The notes under the pieces are model-generated. The model did no database searches and had not been told where the DNA came from. It worked only from the letters and a program-made list of their open reading frames with translations. From Plebeiibacterium marinum (GTDB taxonomy: Bacteria; Bacteroidota; Bacteroidia; Bacteroidales; Marinilabiliaceae), in the NCBI RefSeq assembly GCF_026013615.1, contig NZ_JAPDPI010000009.1, positions 81,935-145,934 of the forward strand: a DNA stretch of 64,000 bases, in the 5' to 3' direction. Both the position numbers and the translations under genes were made by a program. Shown piece after piece: positions 8,662 through 18,385 of the stretch (within the stretch, counting starts at the first letter, position 1; each line of letters starts with the position of its first letter).

Positions 8662-9798
8662 ATGTTAAAAATAATTGCCGACGACAAAATCCCTTTCCTT
8701 CAAGGAATTTTAGAACCCTATGCAGATGTTAAATATTATCCTGGCGCAAAAACTACGGCCAAAATTGTTAAGGATGCTGATGCTTTAATAACAAGAACCC
8801 GAACCGTGTGCAATTCGGATTTGCTAACAGATAGCCGGGTAAAAATGATTGCAACCGCCACCATTGGATATGATCATATTGACACTACTTTCTGTAAGGC
8901 AAATAACATTAACTGGACCAATGCACCAGGTTGCAACTCAGGTTCTGTAAAACAATACATGGCTTCTGCTTTTTCAAATCTTGCGTTGATTAACAAGCTC
9001 AATTTTTCAGACTTAACCATTGGTATTATAGGGGTAGGAAATGTAGGATCAAAAGTTAAAGCCCTTGCCGAAGGACTAGGTATGCGGGTATTATTAAACG
9101 ATCCCCCTCGACAGGAAAAAGAGAAATCATCAAATTTTGTTGGAATTGACCGTATCCAAAAAGAGGCAGACATCATAACCTTTCATGTTCCTTTAACTAA
9201 TATTGCACCATATAAAACTAAACATCTTTGCAATAAGGAGTTTTTAGATCAATGCAAAAATGGAGTTGTTATAATAAACAGTTCACGAGGAGAGGTAGCA
9301 GACAACATTGATTTATTGCGTTCTAAACTATCTGGAAAAGTTAACAGCATCATACTTGATGTATGGGAAAACGAACCTGCGCTAAACCCTGATCTAATAA
9401 AAGAAACACTCGTTGCAACTCCTCACATAGCAGGCTATTCAGCAGATGGCAAAGCCAACGGAACAGCCATGAGCGTACAGGCTATAAGTGAGTACTTTAA
9501 TTTGCCCCTTACCCATTGGTTTCCTAACAACCTACCGGTAAATAAAGACACAGACATCAAAATTGATTGCAAAAGAAAATCAATACAGCAAATACAGATA
9601 GAAGCCATATTGTATACTTATGATATTATGGAAGATGATAAAAGGTTAAGAAATGCCCCATCTTCATTTGAAAAGCTAAGGGGTTCCTACCCTATCCGCA
9701 GAGAATTTGAAGCCTATAAAATTATATTACAAGGCGGATCAAAAAATATAGAGGCAGCACTGAACAAAATTGGTTTTAAGGATGTTCAATGTATCTAA
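8662..9798 (+). CDS. pdxB: Erythronate-4-phosphate dehydrogenase
   Basis: A 378-residue NAD-dependent D-2-hydroxyacid dehydrogenase, the second step of DXP-independent pyridoxal 5'-phosphate synthesis. Sequence features in order: N-terminal MLKIIADDKIPFL, the substrate/NAD entry TATIGYDHID, the Rossmann loop IGIIGVGNVGSKV (~115-127), SSRGEVAD with the catalytic Arg, the Glu-containing ENEPALNPDL, and the His-containing TPHIAGYSADGKANG. The C-terminal extension beyond ~290 matches the PdxB dimerisation domain and distinguishes it from SerA. Translationally close to the upstream acyl-CoA ligase gene (2 bases). Confidence 0.93.
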   Translation: MLKIIADDKIPFLQGILEPYADVKYYPGAKTTAKIVKDADALITRTRTVCNSDLLTDSRVKMIATATIGYDHIDTTFCKANNINWTNAPGCNSGSVKQYMASAFSNLALINKLNFSDLTIGIIGVGNVGSKVKALAEGLGMRVLLNDPPRQEKEKSSNFVGIDRIQKEADIITFHVPLTNIAPYKTKHLCNKEFLDQCKNGVVIINSSRGEVADNIDLLRSKLSGKVNSIILDVWENEPALNPDLIKETLVATPHIAGYSADGKANGTAMSVQAISEYFNLPLTHWFPNNLPVNKDTDIKIDCKRKSIQQIQIEAILYTYDIMEDDKRLRNAPSSFEKLRGSYPIRREFEAYKIILQGGSKNIEAALNKIGFKDVQCI

Positions 9799-9902
9799 AA
9801 TAAGAAACATTAATAGTTTCTATTAATAATAAATTGCAGAAAACAAGGCCAGTCCCCAGTCAGGATCATCGACGGGTTTGTGTGCATAAAAAAAATAAAA
9901 AA

Positions 9903-11354
9903 ATGAACAAAAAGGCTGATATAGGATTGATAGGTTTAGCTGTTATGGGTGAAAACCTAGTTTTAAACATGGAAAGCAAAGGCTATAATGTTGCCGTTTA
10001 CAATAGAACCACTGAAAAAGTTGACAAATTTATAAGTGGCAGAGGTGCAGGAAAAAACTTTATTGGCACATACTCCATAAAGGAATTGGTTGATTCTCTA
10101 GAAAAACCAAGAAAGGTAATGATGCTGGTAAAGGCTGGCGCTGCAGTTGACGCATTAATTGATCAGATAACCCCTCACCTTGAAAAGGGTGACATAATCA
10201 TTGATGGAGGAAACTCACACTATCCGGATACCATCCGAAGAACAAAATACGTTGAAGAAAAGGGCTTGCTCTATGTTGGATCCGGGGTGTCGGGTGGAGA
10301 AGAAGGTGCACTGACAGGTCCATCTTTAATGCCTGGAGGCTCTGCAAAGGCCTGGCCATTTATAAAAGATATTTTTCAGAATATTAGTGCCAAAGTAGAA
10401 GACAATATTCCCTGCTGCGACTGGGTGGGCCAAGATGGAGCAGGTCATTTTGTAAAGATGGTTCATAATGGAATCGAATATGGCGATATGCAATTGATAA
10501 GTGAAGCATATCATATTATGAAAGAATACCTTGGCCTTTCACACGATGAAATGTACAACACCTTTGACGAATGGAATAATGGGGATTTAGATAGTTACCT
10601 GATTGAAATTACCCGTGATATTATGGGATATAGGGAAGATGGCAAACCACTAGTAGAAAATATATTAGACGCTGCCGGCCAAAAAGGGACAGGTAAATGG
10701 ACAGGCATTACTGCACTTGATCTGGGGGTTCCGCTAACTTTGATAGGTGAATCAGTTTTCGCACGTTGCTTGTCAGCCCAAAAAGAAGAAAGAATAAGTG
10801 CTTCAAAAATTCTCGGTTCGCCCATAAAAAAATTCGAAGGAGATAAGAAACAGTTTATCGGATATATTAAGGATGCATTATTTGCCTCTAAAATTGTCTC
10901 GTATGCTCAGGGTTATGTTTTGATGCGGGAAGCAGCCAAAGAAAACAACTGGGATTTAAACTATGGAGGAATAGCTTTAATGTGGAGAGGAGGATGTATT
11001 ATCCGTTCAGCCTTCCTTGGGAAAATAAAAGAAGCTTTTGATAACAATCCCGAATTACCAAATTTATTACTTGATCCGTACTTTATGCAAAAAATCGATA
11101 AGGCATTGCACGGATGGAGACAAGTAGTAGCTCAGGCCGTTTTAAACGGGATTCCTGTACCTACATTCTCAAGTGCACTGTCGTACTATGACGGATATAG
11201 AACAGAATTTCTGCCCGCCAACCTCTTGCAGGCACAACGAGATTACTTCGGCGCCCATACATACGAAAGAATTGACAAACCCAGAGGGGAATATTTCCAT
11301 ACTAATTGGACAGGAAGAGGCGGCGACACTGCCTCCACAACTTACGACGTATAA
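9903..11354 (+). CDS. gnd: 6-phosphogluconate dehydrogenase, decarboxylating
   Basis: A 483-residue cytosolic enzyme of the oxidative pentose-phosphate pathway (6-phosphogluconate to ribulose 5-phosphate, CO2 and NADPH). The N-terminal Rossmann motif is IGLIGLAVMGENLVLNMES, then the hallmark GDIIIDGGNSHYPDT, VGSGVSGGEEGA, and the catalytic HFVKMVHNGIEYGDMQLI. The C-terminus ends in a GRGG-containing tail as expected. I chose the ATG at 9903; an upstream in-frame TTG at 9834 would add residues not found in the family. The leader 9810-9826 has a small palindrome (TTAATAG/CTATTAA) of unknown meaning. A strong terminator follows. Confidence 0.96.
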   Translation: MNKKADIGLIGLAVMGENLVLNMESKGYNVAVYNRTTEKVDKFISGRGAGKNFIGTYSIKELVDSLEKPRKVMMLVKAGAAVDALIDQITPHLEKGDIIIDGGNSHYPDTIRRTKYVEEKGLLYVGSGVSGGEEGALTGPSLMPGGSAKAWPFIKDIFQNISAKVEDNIPCCDWVGQDGAGHFVKMVHNGIEYGDMQLISEAYHIMKEYLGLSHDEMYNTFDEWNNGDLDSYLIEITRDIMGYREDGKPLVENILDAAGQKGTGKWTGITALDLGVPLTLIGESVFARCLSAQKEERISASKILGSPIKKFEGDKKQFIGYIKDALFASKIVSYAQGYVLMREAAKENNWDLNYGGIALMWRGGCIIRSAFLGKIKEAFDNNPELPNLLLDPYFMQKIDKALHGWRQVVAQAVLNGIPVPTFSSALSYYDGYRTEFLPANLLQAQRDYFGAHTYERIDKPRGEYFHTNWTGRGGDTASTTYDV

Positions 11355-11374
11355 AACACACTCATATACAACAC

Positions 11375-11406
11375 AAAAGGTTTACGCAAAGAGTAAACCT
11401 TTTTTT
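11375..11406 (+). terminator. Intrinsic terminator of gnd
   Basis: Perfect 11-bp stem (AAAAGGTTTAC with GTAAACCTTTT) with a 7-base loop running straight into a T tract. It isolates gnd from the subtilase gene at 11487. Confidence 0.92.
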
Positions 11407-11486
11407 GTTTTTAGCAATTGCCAGTTTGTTTACCGAATTATTATCTGTATAATTGTTACAATTATTCTATTCTAACAAAAAAATAA

Positions 11487-13139
11487 ATGGTTAACTTCAA
11501 AAACAAACCGCTCATAGTGCTTTCTGCAATTCTAATAGCACTCTCAACCTCTATTCATGCTAAAAACAACAAAAGCAAACCAGTTACCACGGTTGATTCC
11601 CTGGATCACACACTAGTAAACTGGTTTAATAAAGATGGCATTACAGATAGTATTTATGGAGCCAGCGTGTACAAAACGTATGAGTTCCTTAAAGACAAAA
11701 CCCCAAAGAAAAAAATTATTGTAGCAGTCATTGATGGCGGCATCGACATACACCATGAAGACCTAAAAGACAAGATTTGGGTAAATCAGGATGAGATCCC
11801 GGGCAACGGAATTGATGATGATAACAACGGGTATATAGATGATGTCAACGGCTGGAATTTCATTGGTTCAAAAGAAGGGCAAAATATAGACATTGAGAAT
11901 ATTGAGTATGTAAGACTGATCCGGCAATTGGAATCCAAATATAAAAACACAGATCCCAAAACCATATCTAAAGACCAAAGAAAAGAATTTGCTCTTTATC
12001 AGTTTTGTGAAAAAGAATATGAAAAAGAACTACAAAAATACCAGGAGAGAAGTGTTAAAATATCCAGACTCTCAAGCAGAATTGAAAACTCTGAAAACTT
12101 GTTGAAACAATATCTTGACACAGACTCATTAAACCTAAAACTAATAAAAGAGATTGAAGATGCTCCGGATTCTATCATGAAAGCCAAGGGCTTTATGACT
12201 AACCTGTACAACAACTCATTTTCATACGAATCATTCAATGAATATAAAAAACATATAAACTTGTACCTTAATAAGCATCTCAACCTTGAGTATGAGGTTA
12301 GATCGAAAATTATTAATGATAACGTTAATGACATTACCGATGCTGGCTATGGCAATATGGATGTAATTGGTCCTGATGCCCACCATGGTACCCATGTGGC
12401 AGGCATAATAGGTGCCGTACAAAAAAATGGTATAGGCATTGATGGCGTTGCTGAGAATATTGAAATTATGGCAATCAGAGCAATCCCAAATGGTGATGAA
12501 TATGATAAAGACATAGCCCTGGCAATTAGATATGCCGTTGACAATGGTGCCAATATAATAAACATGAGTTTCGGCAAATCCACATCTCCCCAAAAACATT
12601 TTGTAGATGATGCAATTAAATATGCTGAAAAGGCAAATGTGTTATTGATACATGCATCCGGTAATGATGGCATCAATATCGACAAGCAACTCCGTTACCC
12701 CCATAAAGTATTCAACAATAAGAAACAAGCTGCAAACTGGATTAGCGTTGGAGCATCAACCCATCATCTGGACACTCAGTTTATTGGTAATTTTTCTAAT
12801 TACGGGGCAAAGTACGTTGATGTGTTTGCTCCGGGAGTAGATGTGGTTTCTCTTTATCCAGGCAACCAATACCAAATAAATAGCGGAACAAGCATGGCAT
12901 GCCCTGTGGTTAGTGGAGTTGCCGCTTTAATTTGGAGTTACTACCCTGAGCTCACAATGCTTCAACTAAAACACATTTTACTCCAATCAGCTACAAAGTA
13001 TAAAAAATTAAAAGTAAACACGCCCAATTTAGGCTCTGAAAAAAAGACAATAAAGCCAAGTAAATTATCCAGAATTTCTACAACAGGAGGATTGATAAAT
13101 GCATATAACGCGGCAAAAATGGCAGAGTCAATGAATTAG
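11487..13139 (+). CDS. Secreted subtilisin-like serine peptidase (S8 family)
   Basis: A 550-residue exported peptidase. A signal peptide covers ~1-25 (hydrophobic core LIVLSAILIALS, Ala cleavage site). The catalytic triad is complete: Asp83 in VIDGGIDIHHEDL, His300 in HGTHVAGIIGA and Ser469 in GTSMACPVVSGVAA, and the oxyanion Asn is in LIHASGNDG. A Ca-binding-like stretch GIDDDNNGYIDDVNGWNF follows the Asp. Between Asp and His lies a ~200-residue mostly helical, lysine-rich insertion, far longer than in subtilisin. There is no T9SS C-terminal domain, so it is probably periplasmic. It stands alone between two terminators. Confidence 0.93.
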   Translation: MVNFKNKPLIVLSAILIALSTSIHAKNNKSKPVTTVDSLDHTLVNWFNKDGITDSIYGASVYKTYEFLKDKTPKKKIIVAVIDGGIDIHHEDLKDKIWVNQDEIPGNGIDDDNNGYIDDVNGWNFIGSKEGQNIDIENIEYVRLIRQLESKYKNTDPKTISKDQRKEFALYQFCEKEYEKELQKYQERSVKISRLSSRIENSENLLKQYLDTDSLNLKLIKEIEDAPDSIMKAKGFMTNLYNNSFSYESFNEYKKHINLYLNKHLNLEYEVRSKIINDNVNDITDAGYGNMDVIGPDAHHGTHVAGIIGAVQKNGIGIDGVAENIEIMAIRAIPNGDEYDKDIALAIRYAVDNGANIINMSFGKSTSPQKHFVDDAIKYAEKANVLLIHASGNDGINIDKQLRYPHKVFNNKKQAANWISVGASTHHLDTQFIGNFSNYGAKYVDVFAPGVDVVSLYPGNQYQINSGTSMACPVVSGVAALIWSYYPELTMLQLKHILLQSATKYKKLKVNTPNLGSEKKTIKPSKLSRISTTGGLINAYNAAKMAESMN

Positions 13140-13144
13140 ATCAA

Positions 13145-13196
13145 AAAGAAATAGCCTAATAGCAATATATTCTGTTGCTATTAGGCTATTTCTTTT
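13145..13196 (+). terminator. Very strong terminator after the subtilase gene
   Basis: A perfect 21-bp inverted repeat (13145-13165 with 13175-13195) and 9-base loop, with A-rich and T-rich flanks so it can act in both directions. It separates the subtilase from the convergent psd-cdsA pair. Nothing else recognisable lies in 13197-13369. Confidence 0.92.
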
Positions 13197-13369
13197 ATTT
13201 ACTTCTCTATTTGATTATACAAGGTTATTTACATTAAAATCTGTAACCCCGGAACCGTAAGAGTACCATTACCCAGATACCAGGAATATTTATTTCGTGT
13301 AATCTCCCATATCAAAACCTTAAAAACACAAAACCACAGCTTATGCTCTAATCTTTAACTTCAGTGAGT

Positions 13370-14023
13370 TTATAATGTTGCAATTGTAGTCTGGGTACCT
13401 ACAACTTTATCTCCTATCTTAACTTTTATATTTGAATCTAAAGGTAAGTACAAATCCAACCGGGAACCAAACTTGATAAACCCCATCTGATCTCCTTGCT
13501 CAACTTGATCCCCCTCCTTTGCATAACATACAATTCTTCGAGCCAGGGCACCAGCAACTTGCCTGACTAAAATCTCTTCTCCATCAATTGTTTCAACAAC
13601 AACAGATGTTCTTTCGTTTTCCGTAGATGACTTTGGCAAGTAGGCACCCATAAACCTTCCACTATGGTGTTTTGAGTACTTAATCTTCCCTCCTATTGGA
13701 AACCAGTTTACGTGTACATTTAAAGGTGACATAAACACAGAAACCTGCATACATCTTTTCTTCAAATACTCAGGTTCATCAACTTCTTCAATTACCACAA
13801 CTTCTCCATCAGCAGGTGTAATAATAGCACGGGCATTTTTTGAACAAATTCGCTCCGGACTTCTAAAAAAATTAACGATTAAGAAGAAAAAAATAGCTGC
13901 TACACCAAACACAATATATTTTGCCACATCATTAGCAACAGTATACTGTGCAACTAAGGCAATAATTGCTGCAATAAAAAAACCAACAAAAATTGTTTTA
14001 TAACCTTCTTTATGAATTGTCAT
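13370..14023 (-). CDS. psd: Phosphatidylserine decarboxylase family protein
   Basis: A 217-residue inner-membrane enzyme that converts phosphatidylserine to phosphatidylethanolamine. Two adjacent hydrophobic segments (~11-50) anchor it; the catalytic part includes ITPADGEVVVIEEV, PLNVHVNWFPIGGKI and, near the C-terminus, the maturation site MGFIKFGSRLDLYLP, where cleavage between Gly and Ser creates the pyruvoyl group in this short (type II) subfamily. It begins 13 bases after cdsA ends, so the two phospholipid genes form an operon. Identification is strong; the family name includes proteins of related substrate. Confidence 0.92.
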   Translation of the reverse strand: MTIHKEGYKTIFVGFFIAAIIALVAQYTVANDVAKYIVFGVAAIFFFLIVNFFRSPERICSKNARAIITPADGEVVVIEEVDEPEYLKKRCMQVSVFMSPLNVHVNWFPIGGKIKYSKHHSGRFMGAYLPKSSTENERTSVVVETIDGEEILVRQVAGALARRIVCYAKEGDQVEQGDQMGFIKFGSRLDLYLPLDSNIKVKIGDKVVGTQTTIATL

Positions 14024-14036
14024 TATTCCTTTTTAA

Positions 14037-14849
14037 TTAACGTACAAACAAATTAATATAAAATACTGCCATCGGGATAGCAAATAAAACCGCATCAAAC
14101 CTATCCAAAATCCCACCATGTCCTGGCAATATATTTCCAGAGTCTTTTACTCCAACACTTCTTTTAAACATTGATTCGGCCAAATCCCCTAACACTGCCA
14201 TTATCGAAACAATGGCTGCAAATACCATCCACTCAAATGTATTCAGATTATCCCAAAATAATGAAAGCACATAGCCTGCCGCCAGAGTTAATGAAAATCC
14301 TCCAAGGGTTCCTTCCCATGTCTTTTTTGGACTAATCCTTTCAAATAGCTTGTGTTTTCCTATAGTAATTCCAGACAAATAGGCGCCAGTATCATTTATC
14401 CACACCAAAATAAAAACCGACAATGGCAAATGGAAATTATAAATCCCTTTATCAAATGCCAACAGATTCATCAATGCAAAAGGAACCGCTATATAACAAG
14501 CAGTAAGCAAGCTCATTGCAACATTCAGCAAGGGATATTTATTCCTTTTAAAGAGCTCTCTGATAAAAAGGAAACAAACAATGGGAATAATCACCAAAAA
14601 CAATGAAGGTGATGCCATTTTCGACTGAACCAGGTAGGCACTTATAAAAATAACACCCCCCAGACAAACAGTAGGAATAAAATCAATCTTGGTCTCTGTT
14701 TGGGAAAACAAACGAGTCATCTCATGAATGCCACCTATTACAATAAGCAAAAATAGAATAAGAAATGACATCTGGTGATAATAAATCCCGCCAGCTAAAA
14801 TAGATACAAAAAAAATACCAGTTAAGGTGCGTTGCCAAAAATTACTCAT
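14037..14849 (-). CDS. cdsA: Phosphatidate cytidylyltransferase
   Basis: A 270-residue polytopic inner-membrane protein that makes CDP-diacylglycerol from phosphatidate and CTP. About seven hydrophobic segments are visible. The family signature near the C-terminus is seen as SVGVKDSGNILPGHGGILDRFDAV with the conserved KDSG and HGGxxDR(F/x)D residues; GTLGGF follows ISPKKTWEG, another conserved block. It heads the cdsA-psd operon, with its own promoter at 14869-14897 that overlaps a palindrome. Confidence 0.94.
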   Translation of the reverse strand: MSNFWQRTLTGIFFVSILAGGIYYHQMSFLILFLLIVIGGIHEMTRLFSQTETKIDFIPTVCLGGVIFISAYLVQSKMASPSLFLVIIPIVCFLFIRELFKRNKYPLLNVAMSLLTACYIAVPFALMNLLAFDKGIYNFHLPLSVFILVWINDTGAYLSGITIGKHKLFERISPKKTWEGTLGGFSLTLAAGYVLSLFWDNLNTFEWMVFAAIVSIMAVLGDLAESMFKRSVGVKDSGNILPGHGGILDRFDAVLFAIPMAVFYINLFVR

Positions 14850-14868
14850 CTGCTTATTTTATCAACTG

Positions 14869-14897
14869 CAAAATTAAGTAGTTTACTTAATTTTCAA
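14869..14897 (-). promoter_or_regulatory. cdsA promoter overlapped by an 11-bp-arm palindrome
   Basis: On the minus strand TTG (14897-14895) and TAATTTTG (14876-14869) are 18 bases apart, a good Bacteroidota promoter. Between and overlapping them, 14870-14894 forms a perfect inverted repeat with 11-bp arms (AAAATTAAGTA / TACTTAATTTT) around GTT, placed like a repressor operator. Confidence 0.65.
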
Positions 14898-14940
14898 GCA
14901 TTTTTATCAATAAAAACAAATATTTCTTTTAACTGATGAT

Positions 14941-14975
14941 AAAAAAAAGAGATCGGTAAAATTACCGATCTCTTT
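14941..14975 (-). terminator. Terminator of rsfS-ftsH
   Basis: A 14-bp perfect inverted repeat (AAAGAGATCGGTAA with TTACCGATCTCTTT) is followed on the minus strand by eight T residues. It separates ftsH from the cdsA promoter downstream. Confidence 0.92.
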
Positions 14976-15041
14976 AAAGTATATTTTAATTGATATTTTA
15001 TTCCTTAAAAGCAGACAACTCCTTGCTCTTTCATTCTTCAT

Positions 15042-17072
15042 TTAAAGGTTTTCAGCATCAGCCTTTTTATCATCTTCCAGACTTTCCATCTTATCTTCAT
15101 CAGCTATATCGTCAAACTGTACAAGATGTTTACTTACTTTTCTTTTTCCAAATATTGTTTCTAAATCTTCACTAAAAATAACTTCTCTTTCAAGCAATAA
15201 ATTAGCTAATTCTGCATGTTTCTCCCTATTTTCCATTAGGATATCTTTAGCTCTTTGGTATTGTTGTTCAATCAGTTTAGAAACTTCATGATCGATAGAT
15301 TTAGCAGTTTCTTCACTATAGGGCTTTGTAAAACCATATTCATTCTGACCACTCGAATCAAAGTAGCTTATATTACCCATCTCTTTGCTCATCCCATAAT
15401 AAGTAACCATAGCATAAGCCTGCTTAGTCACTTTCTCAAGATCATTTAACGCTCCGGTTGAAATTTTTCCAAACTCTATTTCTTCAGCAGCCCTTCCTGC
15501 TAAGGTCGAACACATTTCATCAAGCATTTGCTCAGTTGTAGTAAGCTGTCTTTCCTCTGGAAGATACCAGGCAGCCCCCAACGCTTTCCCCCTGGGCACA
15601 ATAGTAACTTTCACCAATGGATGAGCATGTTCAAGCAACCAGCTTGTAGCTGCATGACCTGCTTCGTGGTATGCAATTGCTTTCTTTTCTTCCTTCGAGA
15701 TGATCTTATTTTTCTTTTCAAGTCCTCCTACTATTCTGTCAACAGCACTTAAAAAGTCCTCTTTCTCTACAATCTTCTTATCGCCCCTGGCTGCTATTAA
15801 AGCCGCTTCATTACATACATTGGCAATATCAGCCCCTGAAAAACCTGGAGTTTGTTTTGCCAAAAAGTCAGCCTTAACTTCTTCACTTAGTTTTAAAGGT
15901 CGTAAATGTACATCAAATATCTGCTTACGTTCCTTTATATCTGGCAGTTCTACATGTATCTGTCTGTCAAATCGTCCAGCCCTCATTAAAGCGCGGTCAA
16001 GAATATCAGCTCTGTTAGTAGCGGCAAGAATAATGACACCTGAGTTTGTTCCAAAACCATCCATTTCTGTTAACAACTGATTGAGTGTATTTTCCCGCTC
16101 ATCGTTTGCTCCCATACTTGGACTTTTCCCCCTGGCCCTACCAATAGCATCAATTTCATCAATAAAGACAATACAAGGAGCTTTTTCTTTTGCTTTCTTA
16201 AATAAGTCGCGAACCCTGGAGGCACCCACTCCAACAAACATCTCCACAAAATCAGACCCTGACATGCTGAAAAAAGGAACATTTGCTTCTCCTGCCACAG
16301 CTTTTGCCAATAAAGTTTTACCGGTTCCCGGAGGGCCTACAAGCAAGGCGCCCTTTGGTATTTTACCCCCAAGATTGGTATATTTCTCAGGCTTCTTCAA
16401 AAACTCAACTATTTCTTCCAACTCCTGTTTTGCTTCAGCCAACCCTGCAACATCCAAAAAGTTTACATTTATATTTGATTCCTTATCAAAAACCTTTGCT
16501 CTGGATTTCCCAACATTGAAAATATTTCCTGCACCACCCCCTCCGGCTTGTGCACCCATCCTCCTAAATACTATAATCCAAATGATAAGAAGTAAAATTA
16601 GCGGCCACAAAAAGCTAATAATGTCTGAAAGATAATTGGAGCGTTGCTCAAAGGTATTAGGAATTGTAAATCCTTTTTGCTCTTCTACAGTTTTTAAATC
16701 ATCATAAAACTTTTCTACCGAAGGAATTTCAATTTTGAAATGTGGGCCTCTTTCTATAACTGCCTGATAACTATCCCCAAAATCCTGTTCATAATTTTTT
16801 ATCGCATCCTTTTTCAAGGTTACTTCAACCTGATCAAGATTTTTGATAACAGTCAACAACTCAATATCTCCAGAGGGAAGTATCCGTTGAGTAAACTTGC
16901 TATAAGGTATCGTTTTAACTGCTTCATTCTGATTCATTAAAAAGAATGATAGAAAAAGCAGTAATAAAATTCCATAAATCCAGTACCCATTAAACTTTGG
17001 AATTTTTGGCGTACTGTTATTGCTACCCCCTGAATTAGTTGGTTCTTTTTTTTGATCTTTGTTTTCGCTCAT
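15042..17072 (-). CDS. ftsH: ATP-dependent zinc metalloprotease FtsH
   Basis: A 676-residue membrane-bound AAA+ protease that degrades unfolded membrane and regulatory proteins. Transmembrane segments at ~30-46 and ~150-168 flank a periplasmic domain. The AAA domain has Walker [14 protein letters not shown] (~245), Walker [17 protein letters not shown] and the second region of homology [17 protein letters not shown] [14 protein letters not shown]. The zinc site HEAGH (~470) is intact, with a downstream Asp in GALNDLEK. The Gln/Pro-free but charged N-terminus is typical for the phylum. rsfS lies 24 bases upstream, forming an operon. Confidence 0.97.
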   Translation of the reverse strand: MSENKDQKKEPTNSGGSNNSTPKIPKFNGYWIYGILLLLFLSFFLMNQNEAVKTIPYSKFTQRILPSGDIELLTVIKNLDQVEVTLKKDAIKNYEQDFGDSYQAVIERGPHFKIEIPSVEKFYDDLKTVEEQKGFTIPNTFEQRSNYLSDIISFLWPLILLLIIWIIVFRRMGAQAGGGGAGNIFNVGKSRAKVFDKESNINVNFLDVAGLAEAKQELEEIVEFLKKPEKYTNLGGKIPKGALLVGPPGTGKTLLAKAVAGEANVPFFSMSGSDFVEMFVGVGASRVRDLFKKAKEKAPCIVFIDEIDAIGRARGKSPSMGANDERENTLNQLLTEMDGFGTNSGVIILAATNRADILDRALMRAGRFDRQIHVELPDIKERKQIFDVHLRPLKLSEEVKADFLAKQTPGFSGADIANVCNEAALIAARGDKKIVEKEDFLSAVDRIVGGLEKKNKIISKEEKKAIAYHEAGHAATSWLLEHAHPLVKVTIVPRGKALGAAWYLPEERQLTTTEQMLDEMCSTLAGRAAEEIEFGKISTGALNDLEKVTKQAYAMVTYYGMSKEMGNISYFDSSGQNEYGFTKPYSEETAKSIDHEVSKLIEQQYQRAKDILMENREKHAELANLLLEREVIFSEDLETIFGKRKVSKHLVQFDDIADEDKMESLEDDKKADAENL

Positions 17073-17096
17073 TTTGTAAATGAAAATTTGTTAGAA

Positions 17097-17471
17097 CTAG
17101 AAAAGGTTCTCAATATCTGTACGCTTGGCATCTGCCCACAAACCTTCTAGGTTATAAAAGCTTCGTATTGGTTTCTGAAAAACATGTACAACAACATCAA
17201 CATAATCTACTAAAATCCATTCAGCATTTTGCTTTCCCTCAATATGAAGTGGCTTATCTTTGATATGTTCTCTCACATAGTCTTCAACTGAATCCCCAAT
17301 AGCACCTACATGCGTATTACTGTCCCCATCACATATAACAAAAAATTGACAAACGCATCCGTCAATTTCTCTCATATCTAAAACTGCAATATTTGTGCCC
17401 TTTTTCTCTTGAATACCTTCAACAATTGTATCTACCAATTGTTCAGTTGAACTAGTTTCCTGGTTTATCAT
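17097..17471 (-). CDS. rsfS: Ribosomal silencing factor RsfS
   Basis: A 124-residue cytosolic protein of the Iojap/DUF143 family that binds L14 on the 50S subunit and blocks subunit joining in nutrient shortage. The conserved core includes GTNIAVLDMREI, CQFFVICDGDSNTHVGAIGD and the signature AEWILVDYVDVVVHVFQ, followed by RSFYNLEGLWADA. It heads the rsfS-ftsH operon under a well-matched promoter at 17536-17563. Confidence 0.95.
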   Translation of the reverse strand: MINQETSSTEQLVDTIVEGIQEKKGTNIAVLDMREIDGCVCQFFVICDGDSNTHVGAIGDSVEDYVREHIKDKPLHIEGKQNAEWILVDYVDVVVHVFQKPIRSFYNLEGLWADAKRTDIENLF

Positions 17472-17535
17472 TAAATTATTTTCGTTTGTATATTTTAAAC
17501 CTGTATGTAATCTCTGCTAAATTACTAGAAAAATA

Positions 17536-17563
17536 CAAAGATACTACTTTTTTGTTTTTCCAA
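17536..17563 (-). promoter_or_regulatory. Promoter of rsfS-ftsH
   Basis: On the minus strand TTGG (17563-17560) and TATCTTTG (17543-17536) are 16 bases apart and match the TTTG / TAnnTTTG promoter. The start point would lie about 60 bases before rsfS. Confidence 0.72.
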
Positions 17564-17584
17564 TTAGTAACTACTTTTACACAA

Positions 17585-17592
17585 TAATTTTG
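17585..17592 (+). promoter_or_regulatory. Candidate -7 element of birA
   Basis: TAATTTTG fits TAnnTTTG and lies 46 bases before the birA ATG. A convincing -33 TTTG is not seen. It is divergent from the rsfS promoter 40 bases away. Confidence 0.45.
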
Positions 17593-17638
17593 CCGTTGCA
17601 TATTTAATGCCAATTTGTCCTATTTTATAACATGTAGT

Positions 17639-18385
17639 ATGACACAACTTGCTGGATTTAAAATAATGAAGTTTGAGGAACTTTCCTCAACCAATGAAAA
17701 AGTAAAAGAATTAATTAAAGATGACATTCAGGATTGCACTGTAGTTATTGCAAAACACCAGTATGCCGGCAAAGGGCAAAAAGGAAATTCCTGGGAAAGT
17801 GAAAAAGGGAAAAACCTCACTTTTAGTTTATTTATTAAACCTGAATACATACAAGCTCAGGATCAATTTGTAATTTCAAAAGTAGTATGCCTTGGAATTT
17901 TAAAGGTACTACAAAAATATTCGGATGGTTTTTCAATAAAATGGCCAAACGATATTTATTATAATAACTCAAAAATAGGAGGGATCTTAATAGAAAACAG
18001 CATCCTTTTAAATGCAATAGGAACCTCAACAATAGGCATTGGGTTAAATATTAATCAGGAAAAATTTTTGAGCGATGCCCCTAACCCAATCTCTCTTAAA
18101 AACATCTGCAAAAAGGAATTTTGTTTACAGTCTACTTTACATGATATCCTCGAACAGATTTCTGTTCTATTAGGCAGAGTGCGTGTACAAAACGAACACC
18201 TCCAAATTAACAAGGAATATATGAATGCTTTATTTCGCAAGGAAGGCTATCATTTATATAAAGATGAGGAAGGAATATTTAAAGCCCGCATCCTGGATAT
18301 ATCTGAATACGGGCAGTTAGTCCTGTTAAAAGAATCAGGAGACCAAACAACATATTCTTTTAAGGAGGTTGAGTTTATTCTTTAG
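17639..18385 (+). CDS. birA: Biotin--[acetyl-CoA-carboxylase] ligase
   Basis: A 248-residue cytosolic enzyme that attaches biotin to the carboxyl carrier protein. Motifs: SSTNEKVKEL for the N-terminal substrate helix, the biotinyl-AMP loop KHQYAGKGQKGNSW (~45-60), then KWPNDIYYNNSKIGGILIE (~105) and GIGLNIN. There is no N-terminal winged-helix domain, so it is a ligase only and not a repressor of biotin genes. I chose the ATG at 17639; a TTG at 17615 would add eight residues. Its end overlaps by 4 bases the end of the convergent SRPBCC gene. Confidence 0.93.
   Translation: MTQLAGFKIMKFEELSSTNEKVKELIKDDIQDCTVVIAKHQYAGKGQKGNSWESEKGKNLTFSLFIKPEYIQAQDQFVISKVVCLGILKVLQKYSDGFSIKWPNDIYYNNSKIGGILIENSILLNAIGTSTIGIGLNINQEKFLSDAPNPISLKNICKKEFCLQSTLHDILEQISVLLGRVRVQNEHLQINKEYMNALFRKEGYHLYKDEEGIFKARILDISEYGQLVLLKESGDQTTYSFKEVEFIL

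Noticed and set aside
15700..16635. Long plus-strand open frames opposite ftsH
   Set aside because: They follow ftsH codon phasing as antisense shadows, with no recognisable domain.
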